In this document: positions 61,414 through 64,000 of the stretch, piece by piece | Layout: each line of letters begins with the position of its first letter | How positions within the stretch are numbered: position 1 is the first letter of the stretch | NCBI GenBank assembly: GCA_013399305.1 | Contig: VXAI01000049.1 | Span: 209,395-273,394 of the forward strand | Direction of reading: 5' to 3' | Length of the DNA stretch: 64,000 bases | Source of the DNA: Rostratula benghalensis | Taxonomy: Eukaryota; Chordata; Aves; Charadriiformes; Rostratulidae | Notes under the pieces: generated by a model | Database searches by the model: none | Seen by the model: only the letters and a program-made list of their open reading frames with translations | Told to the model about the DNA's origin: nothing | Program-made: the position numbers and the translations under genes

Positions 61414-63788
61414 CTGTGTTAGAGAGAGTATTTAGCAGGCATAGCAGGCAACAGCACCAGAGCATCTATCTTCTCGTGTCATGTAAGCAAGTAAGATATC
61501 ACAGTGGCCTCCTAAAATCTTATTCCTCTCATATGCACTGACAAAAATCTATCAGTGACACAGGACTGAATAAAAACTGCTATAATCAAGTCTTACTTAT
61601 TCGCTCAGGATACACAGGCACCTTTTATTGGGCTGAACAGAGCTAGCCTAGCTGCTGTAACAGCATTCCAACAATATTTTATTTCCATAGATACACAGCA
61701 GAAGAAACTACAACACAAATAGGCCACTACCCTGCTTACCTGTGTGTCTCCTGGGTGAACTTCACAACACGCTTACAAAGAAGCCAAAAAAAACCCCAAC
61801 CCCAACAAAAAGCACACTGTAAACACTTCAAAACCCACACTGCTCAGTCATTAGTCTTTTAAAGCTGGATTTTCCTTCCCTCAACACAGACCTCTCGAGG
61901 AGCCAGACTTCAGGTTAGAAACACTGGAATAGCTGGAGACATGAAGCCTGGTACTCTGTCAAACAAATTAGCCTTCAGTCTGAATTAAAGTGGCACTTGG
62001 GACAGTTTGTCTCTTGGTCCCACTTTATTGGGTCAACAAATCAGATTTTTCACTCTGAGTTAAGATTTAATTTACTCACCACGAGTTGAAGCAGGATAAG
62101 CTTCTGAATCTTTACTAACCACTTCTACTTTAATATAGCAGTCATCTCTCAATAATCAATAACTAATACAGAAAGGAAAAATATAAAGTGCAAAAGCTGT
62201 AAGCAGGGCTAAAATTTTAAATGCCGTCCTGTAGCTTGTTATTTTTGTGGCTTAATTTTGCTCTTAGTGCAAACAGGATCCTGATCAAAGTCTGCAAAAC
62301 TAGAACACTGTGCCTTTTAGAGGGGGAAAAAGAAAAAAGAAAAAAACAAACCTGAACTTGATTAAGCCATGTTAATTTAACATGTCATAACTTCCATGTG
62401 ATAAAAAAAGCTAGTAATTGCTTACAAACCACTGCTCATTTCTTCTTTACTTTTAAAATTTTTGACTTAAAATATGAGCAAACGCAGCCTTTTTCATTGA
62501 TAGGATGGAAGCAGCCAGTATGGTTTAAGTTATCACCCAGTAATTTGGGCACATTAAACCCAGCTCTCTGCCTTTTGTTTATTAATCCACTATGCCAGAT
62601 ATCACAGTTTCACTCAGCAACCCTCATGTTTTGGATGATATTGAAAAATGGCTCGTGTTCGTCAAAGAAAGTAGAAAAAAAAAAAAAGGAAAAAAAAAAA
62701 GGTAAAGAGGAAAAAAAGTGTTGTTTATAGAAGCCAGCTGCTCTGGCTTCGGCGCCAGCAGCTCCTCATCCTGCTATTTTACGCTCGCAACCCCCACTGC
62801 CCCCACTGGCACAGGTACAACTAAATGTTGACTTCAATGCTTCAGAGAGCACTCAACTGATTCTGTACATGATTAATTGCCAAAGACATGGCTGACCATA
62901 TGGAACAGAGAAAGCATCAAGTAATTCATACTTCTGTATATGATCATTTGGCCCCTGTTGTTTTAATGTACAGGAAAGAGCTAGTATAGCACAGACCTGG
63001 TGTCTTGCCCTTGACAGCCCATTAAGAAATCTCAAAGCACCTAGTTGAAGTTATGCTGTTGGCTTTTCAATAGCAGCCTAATAAAACAGAAGCAAAGCTT
63101 TCCAACTAGTCTTAAATCTTTCACATACAGTACATTAACCACTGCTGCTAAAACAACTGGTTTCTTATGATAGGAAATGGGATTTGATTTCTAGCCTCTG
63201 CATGCTTACTGAAAGCCTTTTTCTGACCTTTGGAGGGTTTACAAAATCATTGTTCGTTTTTCCTGCCATTTTCCCAGTTTCTTGCCACGGTGATCCTAAT
63301 AGATTTGTTTAAGGTTCAGTACATTCTACTCTTACTAGCTGTTATATGCATACTGTGCAATGAAGGTAGGCTCGTGGGAGCTGAAAGGAAAGAAATTATT
63401 ATTAACTGTTTTCTTCCTGAGAGTCAGAGGAGTCACTGCAACATCTAAAACATAATTTACTTTTAAAGAGCCTATAAAGCAAAACAAAACATTCCTGAAA
63501 AGAAGCAATATACTAGCGTGTGCTATCTTTTATCAGGCTGGAGACAAATCATCGAATTTCATTTGAGAAGGAAAGACAATTTATTTCAAAGCTGTAGTAT
63601 TCTCAAGGATGTCTGACACCGAGCTCAATGAAAAGAAAAAGGTGCAGACTTGGAGTATATGTCAGTATCATTAACTCCTTTATATTAGCTTTATCTACCG
63701 TTAACATCTCTTCAGTCATATGCAGTCAAAGAAAAACGTTTAAATAACGTTTCCCTGTCAAGGCTCTTAGGATGACAGTGCTAAAAAG
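61414..63788. other. Gene-free stretch
   Basis: Unique AT-rich DNA. 61751-61783 (minus) has a perfect CAG/GTAAGC donor preceded by a T-rich acceptor, but its frame carries TGA. A purine-only run lies at 62673-62702. An imperfect inverted pair TAAAGTG..GGGAC / GTCCCACTTTA lies at about 61985-62028. A minus-strand AATAAA (reverse of 63590-63595) lies about 195 nt beyond the stop of the next candidate. Confidence 0.4.
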
Positions 63789-63914
63789 TTAATCCCCATC
63801 CTCACAGATCTTCTTCTGGCAGTTTTGACATATGTTGGCAGGGATGTATTTGCTGGCACCTTCCATCAGAAAATATTTACGTGGAGTTTTCTTGTCTGGG
63901 GATTTTCTACTTGT
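63789..63914 (-). CDS. Weak candidate coding end (possible terminal exon)
   Basis: After a TTAG on the minus strand, 42 codons are open to TAA: TSRKSPDKKTPRKYFLMEGA, then SKYIPANICQNCQKKICEDG, then D and stop. The text has protein-like balance and a Cys-x2-Cys-x4-Cys pattern that could bind zinc. Against it: the acceptor has a purine-rich upstream region (GGGGGGGG), and 42 open codons are common by chance. An internal donor (GTGAGG at 63800-63805) would make it a 109-nt exon, but joining that to 61379-61413 would create TAA. If the stop is real, the AATAAA about 195 nt downstream would end a different minus-strand gene from that of the 57.8-kb exon. Confidence 0.2.
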   Translation of the reverse strand, partial: TSRKSPDKKTPRKYFLMEGASKYIPANICQNCQKKICEDGD

Positions 63915-64000
63915 CTAACTGATCCCCCCCCATGGTCTGAAGGGCCTTAGGTGGGAAATCCTAATCACTGGACACTCAGCAGTGGTCATTTCCCAGGCTA

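Noticed and set aside
57826..63914. Joining all three minus-strand candidates into one gene model
   Set aside because: The 63.8-kb segment either stops (TAA) or, with the GTGAGG donor, gives TAA when joined to the 61.4-kb microexon. Only the 61.4-kb to 57.8-kb junction is in phase.
1..64000. tRNA, rRNA, known microRNA, CRISPR array, LTR retrovirus or interstitial telomere repeat
   Set aside because: Looked for characteristic motifs (tRNA B-box, common microRNA seeds I know, regularly spaced direct repeats, paired LTR ends, TTAGGG arrays) and saw none. Absence by eye does not exclude diverged copies.

Overview
This window looks like a piece of a bird (avian) nuclear chromosome. The main evidence is a set of 3'-terminal fragments of CR1 non-LTR retrotransposons (chicken repeat 1). 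They carry the avian hallmarks: a 'GGTCCCTTCCAA' block near the 3' end, tails made of ATTCTATG/ATTCTGTG octamers instead of poly(A), and no evident target-site duplications. Two older, degraded CR1/L3-like relics are also present. The base composition is AT-rich, and there are no prokaryotic gene arrays, operons or CRISPRs. Almost all open frames of 60-158 codons are chance or CR1-derived, so the window reads as intronic or intergenic DNA of a long locus.

Gene content is sparse. The one coding exon I can support well is on the minus strand at 57826-57950: 125 nt, open in a single frame, with a strong polypyrimidine/AG acceptor and a GTGAGA donor. It encodes a charged, coiled-coil-like stretch that I cannot assign to a family. 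A 35-nt candidate microexon at 61379-61413 (minus) would join it in phase. A further weak candidate coding end lies at 63789-63914 (minus). If these are right, the window holds a minus-strand gene with introns of several kb to tens of kb, and most of positions 1-57825 is downstream intron or intergenic sequence.

Layout: 1-6110 unique AT-rich DNA; 6111-8679 a rearranged patch with an inverted 82-bp duplication and a broken CR1; 12838-13396 and 17312-17856 plus-strand CR1 fragments; 15418-15572 a short element with terminal inverted repeats; 21456 and 25705 a pair of related dispersed segments, one expanded by a TA microsatellite; 23970-24155 an ancient CR1-like relic; about 26440-28200 and 46970-48480 stretches that look like conserved non-coding (enhancer-type) DNA; 32783-33004 an ancient L3/CR1-like 3' end; 37097-37606 (plus) and 38684-39124 (minus) CR1 fragments; 48481-64000 unique DNA with the exon(s).

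The most unusual structure is at 6111-8679. An 82-bp segment at 6111-6192 reappears, inverted and with only two single-base indels, at 8368-8450. There it lies inside a roughly 144-bp block that separates two CR1 parts which would be nearly contiguous in the CR1 consensus. This looks like a templated insertion made during DNA repair. I found no multi-gene system in the window.
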